Source: Actinomycetota bacterium (GTDB lineage Bacteria > Actinomycetota > Acidimicrobiia > Acidimicrobiales > Microtrichaceae). Taken from it: a stretch of DNA of 64,000 bases. The stretch spans positions 30,066 to 94,065 of the forward strand of contig JADJBW010000019.1 of the NCBI GenBank assembly GCA_016703525.1. The letters run 5' to 3'. A program made the translations under genes and the position numbers. Shown here piece after piece: positions 1 to 8,551 of the stretch. Positions within the stretch are counted from its first letter, which is position 1; each line of letters starts with the position of its first letter. The notes under the pieces are model-generated. The model was not told where the DNA came from. It made no database searches and saw only the letters and a program-made list of their open reading frames with translations.

Positions 1-2075
1 ACCTCGGCGATCAGGCGATGCGTGGCCCGCCGAATGTCCAGGTCAGCCGGGCGCTGTTCACCGGAACGGGTCGACCCGACCATGTCGGAGCCGGGCACCG
101 CGAGGCGCCACAGACGCGACAGGAATCGGAACGCTCCGTCGATCGAGACGTCCTCCCAGTCGACGTCGTCCTGCGGTGGTTTCAGCCCGAGCTGCGCGAG
201 GCGCAGGGCGTCGGCACCCTTGGTGTCAACGATCTCCTCCGGCGCGACGAGGTTGCCCTTCGACTTCGACATCTTCGACCCGCCGAGGCGGATCATCCCC
301 TGGGTGAACAGCCGCCGGAACGGCTCGCGCAGATCGGGCGGGACCAGGCCCAGATCGGACAGCGCCTTGGTGAAGAACCGCGCGTACATGAGGTGCAACA
401 CGGCGTGTTCCGCGCCGCCGATGTACTGGCCCACCGGCAGCCACTTCGCGATCTCGCCGACCCGGAACGGCACCTCGGTGCTGGCGGGATCGGCGAAGCG
501 CAGGAAGTACCACGACGAGTCGACGAACGTGTCCATCGTGTCGGTCTCCCGGGTGGCGGGGCCGCCGCACTCGGGACAGGTGGTGCGGAGGAACCCCTCG
601 TGGAACCGCAGCGGCGACTCGCCGGTCGGACGGAACTCCACGTCGTCGGGGGCCAGCACCGGGAGTTGATCGTCCGGCACCGGCACCACGCCGCACGCCT
701 CGCAGTACACCACCGGGATCGGGCAGCCCCAGAATCGCTGGCGGCTGAGCAGCCAGTCGCGCAGCCGGAAGTTGACCTTCGGCCCGCCGACGCCCTGCTC
801 GGCCAGCCACGCCGAGGCCGCCGCCTTCGCGTCGGCGACCGACAGGCCGTCGAGGAAGCCCGAGTTCGTATGGATGCCGTCGCCCGCGAACGCCTCCCCC
901 TCCCAGCCTTCGGGGCGCGTGACGGTCTCGATGATCGGCAACCCGAAGATCGTCGCGAAGTCCCAGTCGCGCTGGTCCTCGCCCGGCACCGCCATGACCG
1001 CTCCGGTGCCGTACGTGGCGAGCACGTAGTCGGCCAGGTAGATCGGAACGACCTCGCCGGTGAACGGGTTGCGGGCGAACGCGCCCGTCGCGCAGCCGCG
1101 CTCGTCGAGCGCCCGCTCCGTCGACAGCCGATCGATCTCGGAGGTGCGACGGGCACGATCGACGAACGCCTCGACCTCGGCGCGCCGGTCGTCGCCAACG
1201 ATCTGCCCCACGAGCGGGTGCTCCGGTGCGAGCACGCAGAAGGTCATGCCGAATGCGGTATCGGGACGGGTCGTGAAGACCTCGAACGCCGCGCCCGTCT
1301 CGGCGCCGTCCGCGTTGACGACCGCCATCTCGAACTGTGCGCCCTCGGACCGCCCGATCCAGTTGCGCTGCTGAACGACCACGCGCTCGGGCCACTCCAC
1401 CTGATCCAGGTCGTCGAGGAGTTGCTGGGCGTAGTCGGTGATCTTGAAGAACCACTGTTCGAGGTCGCGCCGCTCGACCGCGTCGCCGGAGCGCTCACAC
1501 AGGCCGTCGACCACCTGCTCGTTGGCCAACACGGTCTGACAGCCGGGACACCAGTTGACCGGCGCGTTGCGGCGATACACCAACCCCGCCTCGTAGAAGC
1601 GCTTGAAGATCCACTGGGTCCAGCGGATGTAGCCGGGGTCATGGCTCATCACCTGGCGGCGCCAGTCGTAGCCACCGCCGATGCGTACCAGCGAGCTGCG
1701 CAGCTCCTCGATCCGAGCGTCGGTGAATGTGCGCGGATGCACGCCGGTCTTGATGGCAGCGTTCTCGGCGGGCAGCCCGAAGCTGTCGAAGCCCATCGGC
1801 GACAGCACGGCGTGGCCCGTCATCGTGCGGTACCGCACGATGAGGTCGCCGAAGGTGTAGTTGCGCACGTGGCCCATGTGGGCCTTCCCCGACGGGTACG
1901 GGTACATCGACAACACGTAGTAGTGCGGCCGCGGATCGTCGTTCTCGACCTGGTACGTGCCCGCATCGCGCCAGTGGTCCTGCCACGCCGGTTCGATCTC
2001 GGTCGGACGGTACGGCGGCGGCACGGAATGCTCGTCGTCGCCGTCGGCGGGATGCGACTCAGCGGGGTTCGACAT
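1..2075 (-). CDS. leuS: Leucyl-tRNA synthetase, C-terminal part outside the window
   Basis: This class I aminoacyl-tRNA synthetase charges tRNA-Leu in the cytoplasm. The reading frame runs right to left from an ATG at 2075 and leaves the window at base 1, so about 691 residues are present. The HIGH-type signature is PYPSGKAHMGHVRNYT near residue 60 and the KMSKS loop is GGSKMSKSKGN near residue 590. Cys pairs (CPGC and CPEC) match zinc-binding inserts of the family, and the CP1 editing insert lies between them. The frame is unbroken. The start is favoured because a TACGCT -10 element lies 7 nt upstream, giving a leaderless message. The anticodon-binding C-terminus lies outside the window. Confidence 0.97.
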   Translation of the reverse strand, partial: MSNPAESHPADGDDEHSVPPPYRPTEIEPAWQDHWRDAGTYQVENDDPRPHYYVLSMYPYPSGKAHMGHVRNYTFGDLIVRYRTMTGHAVLSPMGFDSFGLPAENAAIKTGVHPRTFTDARIEELRSSLVRIGGGYDWRRQVMSHDPGYIRWTQWIFKRFYEAGLVYRRNAPVNWCPGCQTVLANEQVVDGLCERSGDAVERRDLEQWFFKITDYAQQLLDDLDQVEWPERVVVQQRNWIGRSEGAQFEMAVVNADGAETGAAFEVFTTRPDTAFGMTFCVLAPEHPLVGQIVGDDRRAEVEAFVDRARRTSEIDRLSTERALDERGCATGAFARNPFTGEVVPIYLADYVLATYGTGAVMAVPGEDQRDWDFATIFGLPIIETVTRPEGWEGEAFAGDGIHTNSGFLDGLSVADAKAAASAWLAEQGVGGPKVNFRLRDWLLSRQRFWGCPIPVVYCEACGVVPVPDDQLPVLAPDDVEFRPTGESPLRFHEGFLRTTCPECGGPATRETDTMDTFVDSSWYFLRFADPASTEVPFRVGEIAKWLPVGQYIGGAEHAVLHLMYARFFTKALSDLGLVPPDLREPFRRLFTQGMIRLGGSKMSKSKGNLVAPEEIVDTKGADALRLAQLGLKPPQDDVDWEDVSIDGAFRFLSRLWRLAVPGSDMVGSTRSGEQRPADLDIRRATHRLIAE

Positions 2076-2082
2076 GGCGCAC

Positions 2083-2088
2083 AGCGTA
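2083..2088 (-). promoter_or_regulatory. -10 element of leuS (TACGCT), leaderless start
   Basis: On the minus strand TACGCT fits the actinobacterial TANNNT -10 pattern and is followed after 7 nt by the leuS ATG. Transcription would begin at or next to the start codon. No Shine-Dalgarno sequence is seen. The call rests on position and pattern only. Confidence 0.5.
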
Positions 2089-2174
2089 GTGACGCCCCGA
2101 GAAGCCTCCGAAGTTGGTTTGGCCGCGATGATCCGCGCGGCGTCGCGATGCTGCTATCGTGGCGCCCGCCTCGC

Positions 2175-2247
2175 GGGGCTGTAGCTCAATTGGGAGAGCG
2201 CTTCCATGGCATGGAAGAGGTAGTCGGTTCGATCCCGATCAGCTCCA
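2175..2247 (+). tRNA. tRNA-Ala, anticodon GGC
   Basis: A complete 73-nt cloverleaf can be folded by hand. The acceptor stem GGGGCTG pairs with CAGCTCC with one G-T pair. The D stem is GCTC/GAGC, the anticodon stem CTTCC/GGAAG encloses loop ATGGCAT with anticodon GGC, the variable loop is AGGTA, and the T stem GTCGG/CCGAT encloses TTCGATC. The discriminator base is A. The 3' CCA is not encoded. It lies on the opposite strand to leuS, about 100 bp from its start, with a possible -10 TATCGT at 2155-2160. Confidence 0.97.
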
Positions 2248-2277
2248 CTGCGTGACCCGCCGGAAACGGAGGGCGTA

Positions 2278-2301
2278 AGGCCCGGCCATGCGGCCGGGCC
2301 T
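2278..2301 (+). terminator. Hairpin terminator after tRNA-Ala
   Basis: A perfect 10-bp stem AGGCCCGGCC/GGCCGGGCCT with a 4-nt ATGC loop begins 31 nt after the tRNA and is followed by GTTTCGTC. This is a strong GC hairpin with a short T-containing tail, consistent with intrinsic termination of the tRNA transcript. Confidence 0.7.
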
Positions 2302-2402
2302 GTTTCGTCCTCGTTCCGATGCGCCGATCTCGGCTACAAGCCCAACGATCACCCCGCCGCCAGCGGCCTCCACATCGGCACCCTCGTTGCGTGAAGCCCA
2401 CC

Positions 2403-2447
2403 GGCGCCGTATCTTTACTTCCATGCAGGAAGTAAAGGCGCGGCGCC
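2403..2447. promoter_or_regulatory. Nested palindromic operator over the antitoxin start codon
   Basis: A perfect inverted repeat with 10-bp arms, CTTTACTTCC (2413-2422) and GGAAGTAAAG (2428-2437), is separated by ATGCA, which contains the antitoxin ATG. It is flanked symmetrically by two copies of GGCGCC, at 2403-2408 and 2442-2447, each 4 nt outside the inner arms. The 45-bp element is therefore two-fold symmetric about base 2425. It overlaps the candidate -10 TATCTT (2410-2415) and the first codons. AbrB-type antitoxins commonly repress their own operon, so this is the expected operator; binding is inferred. Confidence 0.7.
2410..2415 (+). promoter_or_regulatory. -10 element TATCTT of the toxin-antitoxin operon
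   Basis: TATCTT lies 7 nt before the ATG at 2423, which fits the leaderless arrangement seen at several other genes in this window. It sits in the left part of the palindrome, so a bound repressor would block it directly. Confidence 0.5.
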
Positions 2448-2668
2448 GAGGCACCTCACGGGTCAGCTCGAAGAACCAGGTCACCATTCCTACGGACGCA
2501 CTGCGAGCAGCCGGCATCGAGGTTGGCGAACGCCTCGTCGCACACGCGGATGGCCCGGGCCGAGTGGTGTTCGAGCGCGAAGTCGACGTCCTTGCCGAGT
2601 TCTCCGGAGTGCTGACTGGCGCCTTCGCGCCGGACGAGCTCGCCGGGTTGCGCAACGAATGGGACTGA
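2423..2668 (+). CDS. AbrB/MazE-type antitoxin
   Basis: An 81-residue DNA-binding antitoxin of the SpoVT/AbrB swapped-hairpin fold, expected to neutralise the PIN protein encoded just downstream and to repress the operon. The signature VSSKNQVTIPTDALRAAG at residues 14-31 is the AbrB beta-strand and turn, followed by GIEVGERL; the acidic C-terminal half would bind the toxin. The frame is open upstream to 2288, but the ATG at 2423 is chosen because the family motif begins shortly after it and the promoter and palindrome centre on it. Its last codons overlap the PIN gene by 10 bp, indicating translational coupling. VapB-type naming would be reasonable. Confidence 0.85.
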   Translation: MQEVKARRRGTSRVSSKNQVTIPTDALRAAGIEVGERLVAHADGPGRVVFEREVDVLAEFSGVLTGAFAPDELAGLRNEWD

Positions 2669-3071
2669 CGGTTATCGATGCAGGCGTGATCATCGGCTTC
2701 CTCGACGCCAACGACTCGCATCATCTGGAGGCGCATGCGGCCCTTGACGATGCCCGGTCCCGCAACGACCGCTTGGTGCTGCCGGCGTCGGCGTTTGCCG
2801 AGGTCTTGGTCGGACCATCCCGTCGGGGACCCGCAGCTGTGGCTGCCGTTCGTGGCCTCGTCGAGCGCGTCCCCATCGATGTCGAGCCGCTGGACCTCGA
2901 GATCGCCATGCTGGCGGCCGCTGTTCGTGCTCGACATCGCTCCATCAAGCTTCCGGACGCACTCGTCATCGCAACCGCGAGTCACATCGATGCCGATCAC
3001 TTGATCACGACAGACCGCAATGGCCGCCGAGGTCCACGCTCAAGTTGCGGGCTTCGATCAGCGAGATCTGA
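2659..3071 (+). CDS. PIN-domain ribonuclease toxin (VapC-like), frame broken near the 3' end
   Basis: A PIN-domain endoribonuclease, the toxin partner of the upstream AbrB protein. The N-terminal acidic motif VIDAGVIIGFLD, the central Glu in ASAFAEVLVG and the late motif KLPDALVIATA followed by LITTDR are the usual PIN active-site segments. Read as given, the frame continues to 3189 with an uncharacteristic Arg-rich tail. One base added near 3020 instead gives a PIN-like end (WPPRSTLKLRASISEI) stopping at 3071, the expected length of about 137 residues. The coordinates follow that reading. A one-base deletion or sequencing error is likelier than an extended protein. Confidence 0.8.
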
Positions 3072-3173
3072 TGAGCTGACGGGCCGCCGGCCTCGGCGGC
3101 ACCGACCGATCGGACCTCGGACTTCTCTGCCGACCATGCCGGCGTCGGCAGGCATCGGGCGCTTCAGCGCGGC

Positions 3174-3201
3174 GGTGGCCCGGGCGTGAACCCGGGCCAC
3201 C
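3174..3201. terminator. Bidirectional hairpin between convergent genes
   Basis: A perfect 11-bp stem GGTGGCCCGGG/CCCGGGCCACC with a 6-nt loop lies between the PIN toxin gene on the plus strand and the WXG100 gene on the minus strand. There is no T-run. The position between converging genes and the stem strength support a terminator on both strands. Confidence 0.65.
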
Positions 3202-3225
3202 CGACGCATTGCACACCGAACGCTG

Positions 3226-3492
3226 TTACGCGCCGCTCACCTGGCGCTGGTCGGCCGCCTGCTTGGCCACGGTCTGTGCCGTGGTCTCCAGCACCGTCTT
3301 GACCTTCGTGATCTGCGCCCGCAGCTCACCGTCCCACCGGGCGCGGAACGCATCGGCGTCAGCGCCCTTCCACCATGTGCCGTTCAACTGCGTCGAGAGT
3401 TGACGAACCGTGTCGTCCATCGCCGCGGCACGTTCCTTGAGCTTCGCTCCGAGCCGATCGAGCTGTTCCACATCTGCACCGAGTTGCGCCAT
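3226..3492 (-). CDS. WXG100-family (ESAT-6-like) small protein
   Basis: An 88-residue helical-hairpin protein of the WXG100 family, the usual substrate class of type VII secretion. The WXG turn is visible as NGTWWKGADADAF near residue 40, flanked by two predicted helices rich in Ala, Leu, Lys and Glu. An ATG 15 nt upstream (3507) is possible, but AAGGAGG lies just before the ATG at 3492, so 3492 is preferred and the upstream Met would overlap the ribosome-binding site. No C-terminal YxxxD/E secretion motif is seen. It follows the EssC-like gene on the same strand after about 150 bp, suggesting it is the partner or cargo of that ATPase. Confidence 0.85.
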   Translation of the reverse strand: MAQLGADVEQLDRLGAKLKERAAAMDDTVRQLSTQLNGTWWKGADADAFRARWDGELRAQITKVKTVLETTAQTVAKQAADQRQVSGA

Positions 3493-3642
3493 CGGGGCCT
3501 CCTTCATCGCCGGGTGCCGTCACTGCGAGCGGAACGGGTTCGACCGTACGGATCGCAGCGCCCGCTCCCCATGGGGGCCGTCCCCCATCGGCTCGGCCCG
3601 GCCCGGCCCGGCTCGGATCGGCCCGTGGACGCGACCGAGCGT

Positions 3643-6600
3643 TCACCCTGCATCGAGCGCGACCTGGATCGGCGTGCAGCGGCCCCGAAACGCAAGCACG
3701 CCGCGGCCCGGCGCCGCCGCCACCGTCGACGACGACGGGAGCCGCACGCCCACCAGGTCGCCGTCGAGGTCGTGCTCGGGGCTCAACAGGAGCGCGTGCC
3801 GATCCCGGCGCAGACGATCGACCACCCCACCATACGATCGACGGGCCAGCGTCACGTCGACTGCGGCAACCACGCGCACCGAACCGCCGGCGGCGACGAG
3901 GCGGTCCAACGCGTCGAGGCGATCGTCGGTGAGCCGGTCGAGGTCGTCCACGATCACGACGCGATCGCCGACGTCCTTCGCGTCGGTCACGCCGTCGAGC
4001 AGCGATGCCAGGCCGGCGTCGGCTCCGGGGCCGTCGAGACCGGCGACGACGCGCACACCGGGACACACCGCGAGCGCGTTGCCGATCGATCGGAGAGCCG
4101 ACGTGCGTCCGCTCCCCGCCGGACCGCACACCAACAGGTTCGCCGCCCGAAGATCGAGCGACACATGGTCGAGCGTGTCGAGGCGCACACCGATCGGGAT
4201 TCCGTCCAGGCCCCTCGTCGGACGCAGCGACGCACGCGACACGACCGTGGGAAGGCACGGCACGGGCTGGGCATGGCGACCGGCCCATCGCTCGCGTTCG
4301 GCCTCGGCGACGGCCTCGGCGCCCGACCGGGCATCGCCCATCTGCAGGCGCAGACCACGCCACTCCCCCGCACCCGGCCCGCACTCGAGATCCGGCGGAG
4401 GCCCGACCGCGCCGCACGCGAACCATCCCTCCGACGTCGCCGACCGCAACGACATCGAGCCGCCGAGCACGCCGAGCAGCGTCGGCCCGAGCACGCCCGG
4501 CCGGACCGCACCGACGAGCAGGTGCAACCCGAGTGCGCGTCCCTCGCCCGCAACCCGCTCGATCACCCGCAGCAGGTGGCCGCCCTCGACGCGATCGAAG
4601 CGATCGAGAAACGCCGCCATCCCGTCGAGCACCAGCACCCGGCGGGGGCCGCGCTGCGCACGCGACCGCTCGTCAAGCTCGCGATCCAACCCGTGGATGA
4701 GGCGCCCGACCCGCTCCACATCGGCTCCGACCACGACCGAGCCGACCTGGGGGAACCCCTCCATCCACTCCAGCGACGCGCGGCCCATCTCGATCACGTC
4801 GACACGGATGGTCACCGGGTCGCGTCCCACCGATGCGCCGAGCGCCAGGGCTGCGAGCGCACCGCTCACACCGGCGCCGCTCATCCCGTACACACCGAGC
4901 GACCCGATCTCGTCGAGGTCGACCACGGCGTCGCGATGACACTGCCCCGCCACGTCGTCGAGCATGCCGACCCACGCCGTGCCCGCCGCAAGGGCGGCGG
5001 TGCGACCCCACGCCATGGCAACGGCGCGCGGCAGGGCCGGGACCCACGGCACGGGCGGCCGCGCCTCGCCGGAGCGGCCGGCCCGCGCCACCAGCGCGTC
5101 GATCACGCCGTCGAACACGAGCGCGCCCGAGCCGATCCACGGCTCGGCGCGAATCGCCCGCGTCGCTGAGAAGTCGTGGAGCCGCACACCCGGGCGACGA
5201 TCGCGGCGGGACGGCAGGCGCAGGTCGGGATTCGCCGTACGGAACGGCGCGGGCGCCGCGCCCGGCCGGGCGATCAGGCCGGCACCGGGACGATCGGCAG
5301 CGAGCGCTGCGGCGGCAGGCGTTCCGATCACATCGATGCTGTCGGCCGCCTCAGCGACGCGTAGCGCGATGCACGCGCCGATGTTCGTGCGGATGTCGGC
5401 GCCGATCGCACCGGCCGGCCGCTGCGTCGCGAGGACGAGATGCAGGCCGAGCGACCGCCCTCGCCGGGCGATGTCGATCAGTCCCGCAACCACGTCGGGC
5501 GACGCGTCGACCATCGCCGCGAACTCGTCGACGAAAACCACCAGGCTGGGAGGGGCCTCGGCTCCGACGCGACGGCGCAGCGCTGGGAGGTCGGCGCAGC
5601 CGGCCTCGGCGAGCACCCGCTCGCGTCGCCGCAACTCCGAGCGCAGCGAGCCGAGCACCCGCGTGGTTCCGGCGGCGTCGAGATCGGTCACCACACCGGC
5701 CGTGTGCGGAAGTCGGCCGCACCCGGCGAAGGCTGCGCCGCCCTTGTAATCGACGAGCAGGAACTGCAGCCTCGACGGAGGTGTGCGCGCGGCCAGGCCG
5801 ATTGCGAGCGTTTGCAGCAACGCGCTCTTGCCCGAGCCCGTCGTGCCTGCGATGAGCACATGCGGCCCATCACGCTCCATGTCGACCTCAACGAGCGCCC
5901 CGTCGTGCATGCCGATCGCCGCGGTCAGCTCGCCGCGTCCCTGCGGCACCGGCACCTGCACCGGCGGCGGCTCGTCGACGAGATCGCGCAGATCCACCCC
6001 GCGATCGCCGCCTGCGTCGCGCGGCGCTTCCGCCGCCTCGGCGCGACACCAGCGGTCGAACTGCACGCCGTCGACGAGATCGGCCGCAAGGCCATCCACC
6101 GCAACCGCCGAGATGCGCGAGCGCACCGCGAGCCGCGCCCCCGCGACCTCGTCGCCTCGGAGGTCGAGGTGCGTCGCGATCGGCGTGTCGCTTTCGAGGT
6201 CACCCCCGCACACCACCACGGCGAGAACCGGCACGGCCGCCACGCATCGGCGCAGATGGCTCCACGCGCCCGCATCGAGGGCCATATCGACATCGACCAC
6301 GAACAAGGCCGGGCCGCCGGGCCCGGCAATCAGGGCGTCAGCGCCACGTTCCACGGCGGCCGCTCCGCTGACGACCGACATCGCGGTCCGGGCGCATCGC
6401 GCTGACCGGGAAGCCACTTGAGCCCGTCCCAGAGCGAGCGACGCGGCTCGCTGCACGCCACCATCACCCGCGCCGCCGGATCTGCGGTGACGATCTGCAC
6501 GACGATCGATCGGAGGCACCCGCTGACCAGGGGCACGGGGCCCGTCACGCCGATCGGTCCCGCGGACGGATCGACGAACATCGGAGCATCCGCGAGGCGG

Positions 6601-7691
6601 GTCCACCGCTCGTCGACGCCGACGGGGGCGGCGCCGCTCGGCGTGCGGATCTCCCACGGAGCGGGGACCGACCCAACCCCCACTCGAATCGTGGTCGGCC
6701 GGGTCACCGGTTGCGGGCCCGCCCATGCGACCCGTGCCGCATCGACCACGGCGTCGCGTTGGCGAGCGAGCTCGTCGAGCGCCGCGCCGTACGCCTCGGT
6801 GGTCGACCGGATCTCGCCACGCCGGGCCCGGCGCGCCGGCGTGCGCCGCGATGCTCCAGAGCGGGCTGAGCGCGAGGAACCCGACGCCCCACAGCGCGGA
6901 CTCCCCCGAGGCGACCATGCCCGCGCCGAGGCCGAGCGCAGCCAAGGCGGGTACCAGGGTCGACCACAACGGAAACCGCGCTCGCCCGGGAAGCACCGGC
7001 GGATCAGGGAACACCCAGCGCTCCGGCAGCGACGCCGACGCCGACGCCGGAACCGTCTCTACGATCGCGACGCGCTCCTCGCGACGCGACGAATCCGCGG
7101 TGCGCACGATCAGGTGCGAGTCGCCGAAGGCCACGGCGTCGTCGGTCGCGACGACCGCCGGTCCTCGATCGATCGTCCCGCAACCCGCGTCCCGTGACTC
7201 GACCCGAGATCCTCCACGCTCACCCCATCGCGCTCCCCGTCGCTCACCACGAGCCGCAGGTGGCGCCGAGACACGGCGGGATCGCCGACCACGAGGTCGC
7301 AGCCCGGATCCCGACCCACGATGAACGCGCCGGGACGATCGAGTCGAACGACGCGTCGATGCGCAACGTCGATCACCTCGAACTCGACCCAACCGGGCTC
7401 GTCCGGTCCGGCGCTCGGCGGTAGCGGAGCGCAGTCGAGCCCGCACACGGCAAGGCCGCCGCCCCCGGCCTCGGCGAGCGAAGCGATCAGCCGGTCATCG
7501 GCCACGCGACCGGCGCCGAGGTGCAGGTGGCCGCCGGGCGGAGCCAGCCCCGACTCGACCAGCGCTGCGACCAGGTGCGCCGCCGCCGCATCGTCACGGT
7601 GCTCCACTGCGAGGTCGAACCACCCCGGCTCGTCCGGCCGGTGCGGTGACCCCAACGACACGACGCGCAGCGGCGTCAGAATCGTCTCCAC
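3643..7691 (-). CDS. EssC/EccC-like FHA-FtsK secretion ATPase, three frame breaks
   Basis: Membrane-bound FtsK/SpoIIIE-family ATPase of type VII secretion, about 1350 residues. It starts at GTG 7691, five bases after the FHA gene stop. Order of parts: an EssC-like N-terminal region; an FHA domain at about 120-190 (FIVGRDPGCDLVVGD, SRRHL, SSHGT); two membrane segments near 235-280; then three ATPase domains. Domain 1 is canonical (GTTGSGKSALLQ near 615, VVFVDEFAAMV near 720). Domain 2 has a P-loop without lysine (GMSGAGVSG). Domain 3 has Arg in that place (GPAGSGRTS). Family-consistent sequence changes frame near 7165, 6850 and 6370, best explained by base-calling errors. The N-terminal FHA recalls Firmicute EssC more than mycobacterial EccC. 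Confidence 0.88.
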
Positions 7692-7696
7692 GGCGC

Positions 7697-8440
7697 CTAC
7701 TCGCCGTCGTCCGGATCGAGCAGCCGAAGATCGCTGAGCGTCACCGTCCCCGACGCGATCGCCGCGTCGAGCAGCACCCGCCGGGCATCCCGACGTTCCA
7801 GCCCGGCCGAACTGCCGTCCTCGGACACGTGCTTCAACCCGAATCGCGACCGGCAGTGATCCAGCCGTCGCTCGACCGTCTTGCCGGTGAGTCGGCGCGC
7901 CTCGGCGCCGCTTCGGTTCAGCCGCAGCGCGATCGCCAGGTCGGTCGGCACGTCGACCGACCGCGGGTCGCGCAGGCGCGGTTCGCACAGCGACACCAGC
8001 GCTCGGAACGATCCCGAGGCGCGGTCGATGCGGATCGGCGTCCGCGTGTCGTTCGGGCCGCAGTCGCGCGCCGCCGCTGCGTCCGCGTCCGCGTCGGCGG
8101 CCGCCTGGGCACCCGCGGGTGCGTCGACCAGGAAGCAGTGACGCTGCGAACCGGTGGTCAGCGACACCGACACCCGCGGCCAGGGCACTCGGAGCACCTC
8201 ACCGGGCGCAAGCTCGTCGCAGCCGACCGAGTCGAGGCTCTCGACGCGCAGGTGCAGCCAACTGCCGAGGTTCTCGAGCCGCCACCCGTCGGGTTCGACG
8301 ATGACCCGACCACAACGCCGATGCAGACGCTCGTCCGAGCCGATCTCCACCTCGCTCCCACCGCCGCTGCGGCCGAACGTGAGCGCGTCGCCCGGCACCG
8401 CCGTGCGACGCGTCGCCTCCGTCATGATCTCGATCGCCAC
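7697..8440 (-). CDS. FHA-domain protein with a C-terminal helical, HTH-like region
   Basis: 247 residues. Residues about 15-105 fit an FHA phosphothreonine-binding fold: LTFGRSGGGSEVEIG, a short spacer, RLHRRCGRVIVEPDGW and LENLGSWLHL. An Ala/Asp-rich linker follows, then a basic helical region (about 150-235, including LTGKTVERRLDHCRSRFGLK) that could bind nucleic acid; that part is inference. It lies 112 bp after the kinase gene and 5 bp before the EssC-like gene, so it probably connects kinase phosphorylation to the ATPase, as FHA adaptors do elsewhere. An internal Met at residue 6 is an alternative start. Confidence 0.7.
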   Translation of the reverse strand: MAIEIMTEATRRTAVPGDALTFGRSGGGSEVEIGSDERLHRRCGRVIVEPDGWRLENLGSWLHLRVESLDSVGCDELAPGEVLRVPWPRVSVSLTTGSQRHCFLVDAPAGAQAAADADADAAAARDCGPNDTRTPIRIDRASGSFRALVSLCEPRLRDPRSVDVPTDLAIALRLNRSGAEARRLTGKTVERRLDHCRSRFGLKHVSEDGSSAGLERRDARRVLLDAAIASGTVTLSDLRLLDPDDGE

Positions 8441-8551
8441 CGCCGCCTCCGCTCCCGATGCACCGATGGCTCAGGGTGAACGAGGGCGACCGGCATTGCC
8501 AGCGCGGATGCCGTCTCGGCAGAGGGGGAATTCCCCCATCGACCTCGCTGC

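Noticed and set aside
18..2255. A 745-residue open frame on the plus strand over leuS
   Set aside because: It is antisense to an intact leuS with HIGH and KMSKS motifs; its Arg/His/Val-rich sequence has no domain. High GC makes long shadow frames.
2288..2422. A longer N-terminus for the antitoxin starting at 2288
   Set aside because: The extra 45 residues lie in the terminator hairpin and promoter and match no family.
3400..5169. A 589-residue plus-strand frame
   Set aside because: Antisense to the EssC-like ATPase; no motif and rich in Arg, His and Pro.
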